Program-made: the position numbers and the translations under genes
Notes under the pieces: generated by a model
Databases searched by the model: none
What the model saw: only the letters and a program-made list of their open reading frames with translations
Told to the model about the DNA's origin: nothing
Shown here: positions 34,201-41,351 of the stretch, in pieces
Numbering within the stretch: position 1 is the stretch's first letter
Layout of the letters: every line of letters begins with the position of its first letter
Source: Theristus sp. LFF4_11
Lineage: Eukaryota > Nematoda > Chromadorea > Monhysterida > Xyalidae
NCBI GenBank assembly: GCA_030248135.1
Contig: JASANC010003074.1
Coordinates: 1-64,000, forward strand
Direction: 5' to 3'
Length of the DNA stretch: 64,000 nt

Positions 34201-35560
34201 TGCAAAATTGGTGAACTATCCGGGAAAATGATTATTGTGTGCCGTTTTCCTCAGTTTCCAGTTTTGCTACAGTTTTGATTTGTTTTTCTCAAGTTATCTA
34301 TCCGACAGTTACCTATCCAGTTTCGATGCACCGTTTTATTTTTTTTTCTTTTGCCAGCTCTGTATTACGCGAAACAAACGTAATGGAGTTAGGGGTTAAA
34401 GAAACACACATACTGCACTGTCCAATGGAAATCCAGAACAAAAAACAAAAAAGCCACCAATCCAGAAAAAGTCGGACACCCCGAGCGACGGCGCTCAAGT
34501 GCAACTGGAGCCGGTGACGCCGACGCGCGCCGCCAGCCGATCAGCGTCGCAGCCGGCCACGATTGACGTCACAATGACGTCATCGTCGTCATCGTGCTCG
34601 CACGGCGGCGCCAACAACAGCAGCAGTGGCGCGCAAACGACAGCCGCTGCAGCAAGCGCACAGCCGCCGGCTGGCAACAGTGCGTTCGTGGCGACGCCGA
34701 ACGCAGCTGCACTGACACAACAGCAAGCGCACGTTGACGAGCCGACCGTGCCGACTCCCGGTATTAGAATTGCGCTGCATTTTGGTCGTTGTAAACTACA
34801 GTCGAATTCTAAATTATAGGGAATCAGCTGATTGGCTGGGGGTCACGTGATGCATGCGCACTGTGGAGCGTCGTCTGTTGCAGTCTGTCGTCGTGCACAT
34901 GAAGCATGCATGTTCGTGACCACCAAAAAAGGAAGATTCCCTAGAATTTAGAATTCGACTGTAGTACTGGTCAGTTGATTGTGTATGATCTAAGATTAGA
35001 CTGTAACTCTCAGTTCAAGCAACAACGTGTGTTTTCTTTCAGTATGATTTTTCAAAGCTGTCAGTTTTTTTTGCAGAAATACAGAGCACGCGAAACTTTG
35101 AATTAACGAAGAATGAACGTGGACAGAGTTTGGATTGGAATCAAAAAACCATTTGCTTCTAAATACAGCTTCGTTTCAACCCGTTCCCGTTCATTCTTCT
35201 TTCGCGAGCTCTGAATTCTGCGGAAAAAGAAGACAGACTTAAACAAACAGCCTGTATACCAAACAAAGCGCCATCGTGCCTTTCCTCCTCAAATCAGTGC
35301 CACCGCCGAAGCCCGCCGTCGCCGCAGTGGGCACCAGCAGCGGTGTCAGCAATTCGCATCACCAGCAGAATGCGACGACGCCGAACGGAGTGATGGATGT
35401 GGACGAGAAAGCGGCTGCGACCGGCGGTGCTTGTGTCGCGGACGATTTGGTCGTCACGGAGGAGGCGCAGTGCGACGCAACCGGCGCCACTGCCGGCTCC
35501 GCCCCTCAGCATGCCGCTGGCGGCGACGCAGCGCCGGCCGATCCGACGCAGAAGGCGTGA
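1209..35560 (+). CDS. CCAR1-like cell cycle and apoptosis regulator (LST-3/CCAR family), 28 exons
   Basis: Exons joined by GT-AG with matching phases: 1209-1263, 1486-1586, 2403-2598, 3105-3219, 3662-3782, 4332-4523, 4808-4975, 5455-5564, 5877-6032, 7200-7301, 8367-8595, 9065-9191, 9797-9953, 10898-11327, 13583-13690, 14451-14648, 15040-15096, 15847-16020, 16367-16561, 18688-18786, 22566-22703, 23225-23440, 23758-23902, 33058-33249, 33472-33578, 33683-33814, 34466-34760, 35298-35560. The lengths sum to 4,578 nt, i.e. 1,525 residues. Domains in order: Gln-rich N terminus (1-117); S1-like domain (about 129-196, FIGVVTKMQDNYGFVDDD); Gln/His then Arg-rich linker (197-404); DBC1 domain (about 428-700, including NLYVPSDFF and TGIDLSGCTQW); SAP domain (about 780-812, LREQLDVRGLPKGGLK); Glu/Lys-rich stretch; DYRPEENKEHSFE block (about 990); inactive EF-hand-like segment (about 1100-1190); coiled coil (about 1220-1340); Gln/Ala/Pro-rich tail. 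CCAR proteins are nuclear coactivators linking transcription and splicing. The domain order identifies the family firmly. The human paralogues CCAR1 and CCAR2 are both possible counterparts, but the retained SAP domain favours CCAR1. Confidence 0.95.
2930..3056. mobile_element. Palindromic MITE, family B
   Basis: Inverted ends carry 'ATGTCCAACTAACTGATTG' on the left and its near-complement ending 'CTAGTTGCATGTGATATAG' on the right. The centre holds GCATGC. The same family recurs at 5128, 8690, 22328 and 50090. It lies in CCAR1 intron 3. Confidence 0.6.
3262..3432. mobile_element. Dispersed element, family D
   Basis: A ~170-bp segment with 'GACGCGGGAATTCAAAAT' and an opposite end 'GCATTGAGTCTCGGAACC'. 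Related copies at 15535-15690, 42806-43460 and 49505-49640 share 'CGAATT...', 'GACTC' and 'GACGTC-GAAAGG' motifs. It looks like a MITE in CCAR1 intron 4. Boundaries are approximate. Confidence 0.5.
5128..5250. mobile_element. Palindromic MITE, family B
   Basis: Left end 'ACATGTCCAACTAGCTGATT', right end 'ACCAGTCAGCTAGTTCGG', with GCATGC near the centre. In CCAR1 intron 7. Confidence 0.6.
6355..6960. mobile_element. Tc1/mariner-type non-autonomous element with foldback arms
   Basis: Starts CAGTGGCGGGGTGGCGGCC and ends GGCCGCCACTG, flanked by TA at 6353-6354 and 6961-6962. The inverted repeat carries GGCGGCCAAAAGTGTTGGAA. Inner sequences are also mutually inverted: around 6490-6620 and 6720-6830 share 'CAGTAAAAC', 'CTTGCCAA' and an A-run block. 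No transposase is present. TA duplication and CAGTG ends fit the Tc1/mariner superfamily. A short relative lies at 52436-52660. Confidence 0.75.
7510..7682. mobile_element. Palindromic MITE, family A
   Basis: Begins TACAGTTGAACTCTGAATTA and ends TTTAGAGTTCGACGGTA. The arms carry 'AATCAGCTGATTGG' and its complement. Related copies lie at 17535, 34797, 38186, 52902 and 58336. In CCAR1 intron 10. Confidence 0.65.
7732..7824. mobile_element. Palindromic MITE, family F
   Basis: The left arm 'GCATTCATGAAGCAGTATTT' is answered by 'AATACTTCATGAATGGCCC' on the right, with 'GACGCGTAAC'-type inner arms. Related copies lie at 40852-40936 and 51888-51965. Confidence 0.65.
8690..8822. mobile_element. Palindromic MITE, family B
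   Basis: Both ends carry 'CTAGCTGATTGGTTGG' in opposite orientation, with 'GATGCATGCATTCTGTG' and its complement inside. It lies in CCAR1 intron 11, about 95 bp after the 5' splice site. Confidence 0.65.
11328..13582. other. CCAR1 intron 14, 2.26 kb, nothing recognised
   Basis: AT-rich, no TIR pair or coding domain that I recognise. Scattered short runs of CA/GT and one 'TGACCATCAACCAATCAGC' phrase related to the MITE ends occur near 11960. Open frames here are short and have random composition. Confidence 0.4.
13744..13921. mobile_element. Palindromic MITE, family C (relative of A)
   Basis: Left arm 'GAACTCTAAGCTGTAGGC' and 'TATCAGCTGATTGGTTG'. Right arm 'CAGCTGATAGCGTTATAAC' then 'TGAGTTAGACCG'. 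In CCAR1 intron 15. Confidence 0.6.
14105..14260 (+). mobile_element. tRNA-derived SINE copy
   Basis: Contains a tRNA B-box-like string GTTCGAATCCCACT (near 14158) followed by a non-tRNA body with 'TCTTTCCAAAA' and 'CGCGCCAAAAGC'. The same order is found at 33290-33410. Two copies sharing a B box plus an unrelated body indicate a SINE. No complete cloverleaf can be drawn, so it is not a functional tRNA. Confidence 0.6.
15535..15690. mobile_element. Dispersed element, family D
   Basis: Shares 'GCGACTCAGTGCGTTTG', 'TTGAAAGGAAAATAATTTCA' and 'GATGCGGCAATT' with the 42806-43460 copy. In CCAR1 intron 17. Confidence 0.5.
16695..17464. mobile_element. hAT-like MITE, copy 1
   Basis: Starts TAGGGTTGGCACAGG and ends AACCCTA, with subterminal runs of 'AAAACCGGTTTT'. 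It is closely related to the copy at 17603-18386. The flanking 8 bases do not match each other, as expected if the local duplication rearranged one flank. Confidence 0.65.
17603..18386. mobile_element. hAT-like MITE, copy 2, inserted in a family A MITE
   Basis: Starts TAGGGTTGGCACAGG, ends ACCAACCCTA, and is flanked on both sides by the 8-bp duplication TTTCTGTT. Subterminal AAAACCGG repeats are present. It interrupts a family A MITE whose halves are 17535-17602 and 18387-18491. The 8-bp duplication is direct evidence of hAT-type insertion. Confidence 0.8.
20370..21903 (-). mobile_element. hAT transposon with 8-bp target duplication
   Basis: Ends TAGGGATGG and CCATCCCTA are perfect inverted repeats, flanked by the direct repeat CATGCAAC at 20362-20369 and 21904-21911. 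Subterminal regions are rich in CCGGAATCCGG. The interior encodes the C-terminal part of a hAT transposase on the minus strand. At 1,534 bp it is much shorter than a full hAT element and so internally deleted. Confidence 0.9.
20622..21260 (-). pseudogene. hAT transposase C-terminal fragment, frameshifted
   Basis: Reading down the minus strand, one frame gives '...YNESNVMATYVDPRFKN' (about 21225-21165). Near 21010 it must switch to another frame to continue as 'DFWQLNSSKYP-LSTIARRYLAPLPTSVASERMFSEA...' (about 20850-20690), ending at 20622. The second part is the hAT family dimerisation domain with its SER.FS core. The N-terminal BED finger and the RNase H-like catalytic part are absent or unrecognisable. 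Not functional. Confidence 0.85.
22328..22440. mobile_element. Palindromic MITE, family B
   Basis: 'TTGATGCATGCATTCTGCAT' on the left and 'GAATGCATGCATCA...CAACCAATCAGCTAGTTG' on the right. It lies in CCAR1 intron 20, ~125 bp before exon 21. Confidence 0.6.
23886..25011 (+). repeat. 34-bp minisatellite derived from the exon 23 / intron 23 junction
   Basis: About 33 tandem units. The core CTGGCGAAAGGTGGGCC is followed by GGGTGGG(C/G)TGATAGCA(A/G). The first unit contains the last codons of exon 23 (Glu-Gln-Leu-Ala-Lys) and its 5' splice site (AAAG|GTGGGC), so every later unit repeats the splice-junction sequence. Units differ at a few sites (AACTGG/AGCTGG, GGGCT/GGGGT, GCGAAA/GCTAAA). The G-tracts GGG-CC-GGG-T-GGG(G) recur each unit. 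The array is split by the LTR element and resumes at 32628. Confidence 0.9.
25012..25960 (-). repeat. 3' LTR (by element orientation)
   Basis: Nearly identical to 31727-32627. I noticed about eight single-base differences plus a 48-bp tandem duplication (around 25795-25890) present only in this copy. A 181-codon open frame in each LTR (25175-25720 here) has no recognisable similarity. The two LTRs are so alike that insertion must be recent. Confidence 0.9.
26127..26807 (-). pseudogene. 3' end of a jockey-type non-LTR retrotransposon ORF2
   Basis: The C-terminal ~210 residues of a reverse-transcriptase polyprotein. KLQRVQNAALRVATGC near 26750 is the typical segment after the RT thumb. RYTRRRLAQLRSGYCSML follows. 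The Cys-rich tail CPLCNDADEDVRHIFTCP and the closing DLWDRPAQVAKAL are characteristic of the jockey/LOA group. The frame is open to its stop at 26127. The catalytic RT domain and endonuclease are missing. Upstream it abuts the helicase fragment with a change of frame near 26760-26790. Confidence 0.8.
26760..28297 (-). pseudogene. Superfamily 1 (UPF1-like) helicase, N-terminal part up to motif I, intronless
   Basis: An ATG at 28297 opens an uninterrupted frame with a basic, nuclear-signal-like start (SSKRPKRDFGAKAKRQK). About 460 residues without a recognised fold follow. The Q-motif region NESQTQAAHFI and Walker A motif VIGPPGTGKS (residues about 487-496, near 26833) come next. About 20 residues after Walker A the frame runs into jockey sequence (26760-26790), so motifs Ia to VI, including the DE Walker B box, are lost. 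The same frame continues out of register to 26552. SF1 helicases of the AAA_11/AAA_12 type act on RNA or RNA:DNA. Without motifs II-VI this product could not hydrolyse ATP normally. Its long open frame suggests recent capture. Confidence 0.75.
28677..29045 (+). other. Arg/Ser-rich open reading frame, opposite strand to the element
   Basis: 122 codons with blocks such as SRDIRPRKSRMRPPS, SSQPRSSRSSSARRTPSPGRK and a Lys-rich end. The composition resembles the basic linker of some retroelement gag proteins, which would make it an inverted piece of gag. I cannot exclude chance. Its stop lies beside the 3' end of the gag-like frame on the other strand. Confidence 0.3.
28945..29547 (-). CDS. Gag-like protein of the LTR element (fragment)
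   Basis: 200 codons from an ATG at 29547. The first ~170 residues are charged and helical (LAGRECTAHRIVGALNTYFN, DVITQWEVYLTELEDSTSLE), the type of helical N terminus seen in BEL/Pao gag proteins. The last ~30 residues, after a HDQQRIMT block, are Phe/Cys/Trp-rich and look like read-through of non-coding sequence. No zinc knuckle or protease follows. It is the first long frame after the LTR and primer site, where gag belongs. The family call rests on position and composition only. Confidence 0.45.
   Translation of the reverse strand: MSDQKQSSDASPRSLSDAEELVEIKTGNKNSANFSRAFGRLRSNAQAYMRHRRHIQPLSLFDPSKDTIESFKTKLAGRECTAHRIVGALNTYFNKINDVITQWEVYLTELEDSTSLERADVDAEIAIYMKAKDNTGEKPGFDEILCSLLENLDKWHSHLSAIHDQQRIMTCRFWILFSAWMPSHPFCLWTVHLFSDSSYF
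29548..31726 (-). other. Leader region of the LTR element
   Basis: About 2.2 kb of AT-rich sequence between the 5' LTR and the gag-like frame. It is full of degenerate phrases built from AAAAACGC, CACGAAAA and CTTCAAAAT. A 43-bp block at 31632-31674 repeats the LTR terminus together with the primer-binding site, a short tandem copy of the LTR/PBS junction. 'GGTTACGGTAATTTT' near 29750 matches the motif that fills the 41352-42463 element. No protein domain seen. Confidence 0.5.
31727..32627 (-). repeat. 5' LTR (by element orientation)
   Basis: 901 bp, partner of 25012-25960. It should carry the promoter reading leftwards. The boundary to the inner region is sharp at 31727, with the primer-binding site TTGGTGACCAACGC (minus strand, about 31711-31724) next to it. 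Confidence 0.9.
32628..32890 (+). repeat. Right-hand remainder of the 34-bp minisatellite
   Basis: Starts with the duplicated GATAG and continues the unit in register: four intact units, one with a changed base (GCGATAGG), then progressively degraded ones to about 32890. The decay towards the right marks the old edge of the array. Confidence 0.85.
33265..33412 (+). mobile_element. tRNA-derived SINE copy inside a short CCAR1 intron
   Basis: B box GGGTTCGAATCCCACT near 33310, then the shared body TTTCAAATGTTTTCCCC...TCTTTCCAAAATAAG...CGCGCCAAAAGCC, as at 14105-14260. It takes up most of the 222-bp intron 33250-33471. Confidence 0.6.
34797..34973. mobile_element. Palindromic MITE, family A
   Basis: TACAGTCGAATTCTAAATTA at the left, TAGAATTCGACTGTA at the right, TA at both ends, inner AATCAGCTGATTGG on the left arm. 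In the last CCAR1 intron, 36 bp after the 5' splice site. Confidence 0.65.
35050..35250. mobile_element. Dispersed element, family E
   Basis: 'GCAGAAATACAGAGCACGCG...' on the left and 'CTTTCGCGAGCTCTGAATTC' followed by 'TGCGGAAAAAGAAGACAG' on the right. Fragments with the same 'TTCGCAGAATACAGAG' signature occur near 52280, 54850 and 57000. It lies ~50 bp before the last CCAR1 exon. Confidence 0.45.
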
Positions 35561-37495
35561 TTTGCAGTTCAGGGTGATGATTGGCGCAAAGTGGTCTGCG
35601 GTGTGGTGAAGAAACGAACGAGAGACTGTGTGACTGACTATTCTCATTGAGCGGTGTTCTTTTTTTGTTCGCACTGAAATTCTGGGTTGAAGACGGTGCA
35701 CTGTTTCGCCCGCTCTGTGTTGTTTATAATGCAGTGATCTTATTGCACAGCCACACACAGACAAACACACTGGCATTGGACGGCACTGATATCGTCTGTG
35801 CGTGTATGGGTCTCTGTACCTCATACTGTTCATACAGTTACAGTTTTATCGAAGTTTCTTGCTTGTTGCGAAATCAAATGGATGTGTGTTGTGTGTTTGT
35901 GAGCTATGCCACATTCCACTGTGCTTGTCTGCGCGTACACGCATCGTGCACTGTCTTTTCCGACTGAGACGTTATGAATTACAATGGTATTTTGCTTTTT
36001 TACTGTTCTTCTGTTGTAGTTTTGTGGTTTTTCTTGCGGTCAACTTTGCGGTTGGTTGTTGTGTCTGTGTGTTGATCGGTGGTATTGGTTCGTGGCAACC
36101 AATCAGCGGACTGCATTTGAAGATTTGATCGTTCGGCTATAACCCGAATTCCGTGTTTTTTTTCAAACAGCGACTGTTTTTTTGTTTTGATTTCGTTCTA
36201 GTGATTGAATTACCGTCATGGAAAGCGCGAAGTTTTTTGGGCAGGGGGCAGTTCTTCGTCTTATTCAGGAGCTTGTGCGAGTGGAAAATGTTGTTAGGGT
36301 TTTTTGAAGTTTTTATGAATAACTACAGTGGATAACTAATACAATAACTACATTAAAAAAACAATAGCCATTGTTGTCGAAAATGACGTTTAATTGATTT
36401 TTGATGCTTTTGTGTCAATGTTTTCTGTGGCTTCGTTTTTAATGTGTTTTTTGCTATTTTATTAAAACAGTCCACTATTGTGGTAGTTTTATTTTTGTGT
36501 TTTGTTAGTTTTATTTTTCACATTTTCTATTTTAAAAAGGGTGAATTGTTCCAGCCGTGATGAAAGCGGGAATTTTTCCAAACGACGTTTTCAAAAAAAA
36601 TGCTAGTTGTGTCATGTCACTATTTTTGTTGTTATCACACGGGGGGTTTTTCTCTGCGCTTTTTGTGTTTGAATTTTTTATGGTAAAAGTTTCCGTTGTG
36701 TGGTCCTCATGGGTTTCTTTTTTCTCAGTGGTTTTCATTGCTTTTGTGGGTGAATAAAAATACATGAAAGCGTTATTGCAGCTGTTAATAGGAATGGTGT
36801 GTTTGCCAGTTTATTGCCAGTGGCGAAAACACAATTTCGCCGTGATCATAAAATCTGTGCGAAATCCAAAAAAACGGGACGGAAGAGAAAGTCACCTGGA
36901 AAATGATTCTCGAACTCGACAGCGAAGAAAAACTCTCGAGCTAAACCCTAACCGTCGCGAATTGTCAAAGAAAACACCAGGAAACGTCGAATAGTCAGCA
37001 TTCTGTTGTAGTTGAAGTTGAAGTAGTTTCATGCAGCAATTCAAAATTGTCTGGAGCGGCTCGTTGTATTTCAGTGACTTTTACCTCCATTTTCGCGGAT
37101 TGAAAAATTATTTCATCCGAATGAAGACGAGAAAAACTGCTGAGGTATTTATTAATTCAATGTTCGTTCCGACAAACATAAAAAGGTGAATATATTGGTC
37201 AATCATAAAATGAGCAAAAAAAGATGAAAAACAAAAAATTGCGATTCACTGAAGCGCAACAGTTTTGAAATGTCGCGATGCCAAGGAAAAAAGCGAATAA
37301 AGGGCATCAGCACATTCTAACAATTGCAGAAAATAATTCTGCCTCATCGTTTTTGTTTCAGCAATAAAAATACATGCAAAAAATCACAACAGAAAATTGT
37401 TGACAATCCAGAGTGAACAAAGCGATTTCGTTGCATCGTGGTCAAGTTTAAATCCTCTGGGCCCCTCAAATCGCAATTTTGTCAAATCGGCCAAC
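35561..37495. other. CCAR1 3' region and spacer
   Basis: The stop codon of CCAR1 is followed by T-rich sequence. A canonical AATAAA at 36752-36757 is a possible polyadenylation signal, which would give a 3' UTR of about 1.2 kb. A second near 37365 would be an alternative. No coding sequence seen. Confidence 0.4.
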
Positions 37496-38476
37496 ATGAA
37501 ATCGCCAACAACACTAGTTTCACTTATTCTGTTAGTGGCGGTGAGCAGTTTATTGATGAATATGACTAATTCGCTGCGATTCAGTGAGTGCAAGTTTTGA
37601 AAAAAAATATACAATGTTATACGCTGATTGGCTGCGCTAATCTTTATCGAGTGAGGTTCGTAACTTAAAAATCGCTGTGTTCAATTCTTTCTTTTGAACA
37701 GTAACGTACAGGGCCAGGCCAGCCACAATTGCAAGTCGCAGTTGTGAGCTCCGTCGAGATCCACGGTACCGCGGAGCTACAGTAATGGGATTAGAAATCC
37801 GAACGGCGTCGGAATACGACAGGATAAAATTGGCTTTTCTGCATGAATTTTCTCATATGCAAAGTTTTGTTTGACACGCTGCTGCGGCACGCACACGCAC
37901 ACGCACACGCACTTCCAGTTCCCATTCATATTCATGTTTCGGTAGGAGAGCTGATGAGTGCGACTTTAGTAATTATGGCTGGCACTGGTGTGTTTCTGAT
38001 GCGCGTTCGGATGGAATTTTGTCTCTGCTCCAAAACCACTAACACAGCTGGCTACCCTGCAAAAAACCATGTGGACGATCACGACCACAGCAACGATGGA
38101 GCAGGGTTTGGGCGACAAGCGAAGTTGATGCAGACGCACGAGCATGGTGAGCGAAACACAGGTCACACGCAGCAACAAACACACGCACAGTCGAACTCTG
38201 AATCGTAGGCAATCCGCTGATTGGTTGGTGATCACGATGCATGCTTCCTGTGCAAAGCGCCCTCCACAGCGCACTGCCTGCATGCACGTGATCACCAACC
38301 AATCATCACAGAAATTTTGTCCCGTTAAACTCACGCTGCGGTTCATTTAGACGAGGCGGACATATCGCCGGACTCAAACGAAAATCGTGTTTCAATTGAG
38401 GGACGACAACGATTGAAGAGCAGAGATTTGGGACACCAAGGATCAGCTTTTAATACACTGAAATTTCTTCCCAATA
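37496..38476 (+). CDS. Small secreted protein precursor, 3 exons recognised, 3' end not found
   Basis: Exons 37496-37583, 38048-38146 and 38351-38476 join with phases 1-1-1 at GT-AG sites. Exon 1 is a clean signal peptide (MKSPTTLVSLILLVAV...). Exon 2 is His/Asp-rich (NHVDDHDHSNDGAGFGRQAK). Exon 3 is hydrophilic with basic pairs such as RQRLKSR. I know no family for it. A signal peptide followed by a short charged chain with few cysteines suits a secreted peptide precursor. The 3' exon is unresolved: an open stretch at 38821-38903 ending in a stop (KYTYMSTEKLTNNLVKNLAE...) fits by position, but its phase does not match exon 3. Confidence 0.5.
38186..38309. mobile_element. MITE, family A, in the intron of the small secreted gene
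   Basis: 'CAGTCGAACTCTGAATCG', 'GATTGGTTGGTGATCACG' and the complementary 'ACGTGATCACCAACCAATC'. It fills much of the 204-bp intron 38147-38350. Confidence 0.6.
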
Positions 38477-38901
38477 GTAAGGCAGAAAATTAGTGAAGTT
38501 TTGCCATGAAAACTGATGATGATTTATTCTTCATTTCGTGGTTTTACGGTTCTTTGAGTTGTTATGTATCAAGATGGTTTGTTTGATCACGGCGCTGTGG
38601 AGTCTGCCTGTGACCGGCATGTTGATGATTTCGAAACAAAAAAATCTGCGAGTGTTTGTTTATACGTTTGGAAGAGAGAAGACACAGAAACTGCATTGGG
38701 CAATTTGAATTTTATCCCCGACATTCAATAACGACCCTCCAGTGCCCCAGTCCGGTTTGGTTCAGTTTCGCTTCGATTAAAAACTGTTGAACATTCATCG
38801 AAACAAAAAACCACCTTCAGAAGTACACATACATGAGCACTGAAAAACTGACCAACAACCTGGTCAAGAATCTAGCGGAGTCCGTCAATAAACAGTGTTT
38901 A

Positions 38902-39694
38902 TAGTCATCCTGGATAATTTGAAGTATTAGCTGATTGGTTGCCTGAACATCAGGTTCAAAAAAGAAATTTTTTTTCTTTTTTTTCTGAATGTTGTGATTC
39001 ATGTACGCTTATTTTGCGTGGGCAAACAGTGAGATTTTTAATGGAAAAATCTTGTTCATGATTTGTGAGTTGCAGACAAATTTTAAAAACAGCAAACTTC
39101 ATGGCACAGGAACTTATTTTTGCTTGAAAAAAGGAACGATTGACGACGACGACGTTTCCCTTCGAAAAAAAAGTTGCTGCAGAAATTGTCGCTCTAAATT
39201 TAAAATTGAAGTTAAAACAGAAATTGTCATTGAAAAAAACAGTAGTTTTCGAAACGAAATGTCAATTTGCCAAAGAAAGAACAACGAAAGTCGTCGTCGT
39301 CGTCGCCGTTATTGTTTCTGGAAAATGGAATAAACAGAATTTTACAAAATGTACGTCAGACAAATCCTCCAAAGCGTTTTTCTTAATCAAAAAAAATTAA
39401 TGCAGCTGATATTTGACGGCGAATTTAGGTTTTCAATTGTCATCGTCGCCGTCGTTCTTTTTTGAAACGAAATGAAGTTTTTTGCCATAAAAAACCGCTG
39501 TTTTTGATGTCTTCATCTCATAAATCACAAAAAAAGATTTTTGCCATCAAAATCTCACTGTCTGTCTGCCCACACAAAGCAAACGCATGGGAATCACAAA
39601 GCTAGAAAAAAGAAAATGTCCATTCAAATTTCTTTTTTGACCCTGATGTTCAGGCAACCAATCAGCTAATACTACAAATTATTCAGGACGACTA
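38902..39694. mobile_element. Long foldback element with TA duplication
   Basis: Starts TAGTCATCCTGGATAATT and ends with the near-complement ...TTCAGGACGACTA, flanked by TA. The first ~55 bp of each arm (through GATTGGTTGCCTGAACATCAGG) are almost perfectly inverted. The inner arms stay inverted though degraded, e.g. 'GGGCAAACAGTGAGATTTTT' against its complement near 39560. No protein. Confidence 0.7.
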
Positions 39695-40288
39695 TACTAA
39701 GAATCTGATCAGGAAAAAACTGCATCTTAAAATCTTAGTCAGAGTCTGTCTAAGTGATCACTGACAAGTCCATCAACCGATTCTTGATCCGTTTTTGCAG
39801 TGAAGTAACGTAACTACGCTTTCAATGTCATCGAGACCCCCTTTTCGCCATTGTTACACATTCGTTCTTCTTGCTGAAATTAAAAGTTTCGCATGATCCG
39901 TATTTCGCGTAAAAAAGCGACCTCTCTGAACAAACCAGCTTTATATGTGCATCATGCGAAGCGTGAAAGGTGAATTCACAGAATATGGCAAATCACAATC
40001 TTCCATCATGATGAAGCATCATAAAAATTACGATTTTCAGCCAGAAGCACCTACTCGTTTCGCTTCAACGAATGGTTTAGTAGCCGTATGCAATTCATGT
40101 GTTCGGTTTGAAAGGTCTTCATTATTAACACAAAAAATAGTGAGACCGAAAAACGCTTTTTGTAGGGTAACCCGAACGGTTTGCATCTATTTATATGCGA
40201 CAAGAAGCAGAAGCACTATCGTACACCATTTGTCCTCACAGGCAGTTTTCCTGTTCAAACCTGAAAACGGTGAAAAAATTATAAGAAA

Positions 40289-40752
40289 ATGACTCGAGTT
40301 ATTATTTCGTCAGCTGCGCTGCTTCTAATCGCCAGTCAGTCGCAACAAGCATGTGAGCAATAAAATGAGACTTTTGTGAAATTTCACTATGAAAAACAGT
40401 TTTTTGCAGATTTTTACTTTGTTCTTTGCAGCGATTATATCTATACTTATCTTACCTACCTTACCTTCTTACCTAGTTATCTTGTAACACGTGTCGCGTG
40501 TTCTAACAACAGAACTAAACAAAAGAAAATGTCAACGCAACGTCGAAACACTTTTTTTCTGAATTTGCAGCAACCGATTACCGGAACACATTGTACGTTA
40601 ATAGCAATGAAGGCAGAGATCGAAACATCAACCTGCCATTTGAAATACACGGCGTCGGCTATATGGAGAACGGTAAATTCATGCCGTTTCAAAAAACGTT
40701 TCACAAAAGCGGTCCAATGTTTCAAAATTCGAATTCTCCTTACGGTAAATGA
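40289..40752 (+). CDS. Secreted neuropeptide-like precursor, 81 residues, 2 exons
   Basis: Exons 40289-40352 and 40571-40752 (GT-AG, phase 1). The ATG is followed by a signal peptide (MTRVIISSAALLLIASQSQQA). The mature part has no cysteine, a GRDR basic site, and ends ...NSNSPYGK before the stop. A terminal Gly-Lys is the usual form of a C-terminal amidation signal after carboxypeptidase trimming, so the chain could release an amidated peptide ending in Pro-Tyr. This is a reading of motifs; I recognise no named family. A candidate poly(A) signal AATAAA lies at 41089-41094. Confidence 0.55.
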
Positions 40753-40851
40753 AATGAATGGCACACAGCATGATGATATTGCTGATTCTTGAACAACATT
40801 GAAGTGTTTCTGATGACTGCGTGGGCGCTTCATTGGTGGTAACACAGTAAA

Positions 40852-40936
40852 AAGGCATTCATGAAGTAGTATTTAGTGACCGCGTACAGCTATGCTTTAA
40901 CACTGCTACGCGTGCTGCTTCATGAATGCGCCTTAA
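40852..40936. mobile_element. Palindromic MITE, family F
   Basis: 'GGCATTCATGAAGTAGTATT' against 'GCTTCATGAATGCGCC', with the GACCGCGTA / TACGCG inner arms. 100 bp downstream of the peptide gene's stop. Confidence 0.65.
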
Positions 40937-41088
40937 TGTTGCGCAGTAGCGGAAAAAACGCACGCCTGCATCAGCTGACTGACACGCACATTGGTTTAGT
41001 AATGCATTTGCGTGCCTGTGTGTTTGTTTGTGAGTTCTGCGCTACATTACCACGTTACAACAAAACGCACGGGCATCAGAACAGAATC

Positions 41089-41094
41089 AATAAA
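41089..41094 (+). promoter_or_regulatory. Candidate poly(A) signal AATAAA
   Basis: The first canonical AATAAA I see after the stop of the 40289-40752 gene, 337 bases downstream. Position only. Confidence 0.3.
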
Positions 41095-41351
41095 GCCACT
41101 GAATTCATCCTAAAGGCGTGACCTTTCTGATTTGGCCTGCTGGTTGTTGTCAATGGTTCCGTGTTTGTTTGCATTAAGCAGCAATGGGTAATCTTTCCTA
41201 TACTGTAAGCAATTTTCATAAAAATGAAATCACAAAATAAAAAAAGTGATGAAACTTGAACAATAAGAATAATTTATCAATCAGAACAACATAAACAACA
41301 ATAAACAACGGATTCGACTGAACAAAACAAACAAGGACAAAACACGCATAA

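Noticed and set aside
38821..38903. Last exon of the small secreted gene (KYTYMSTEKLTNN..., stop)
   Set aside because: A good acceptor and a stop are there, but the phase does not fit the donor at 38476. Kept only as a possibility.
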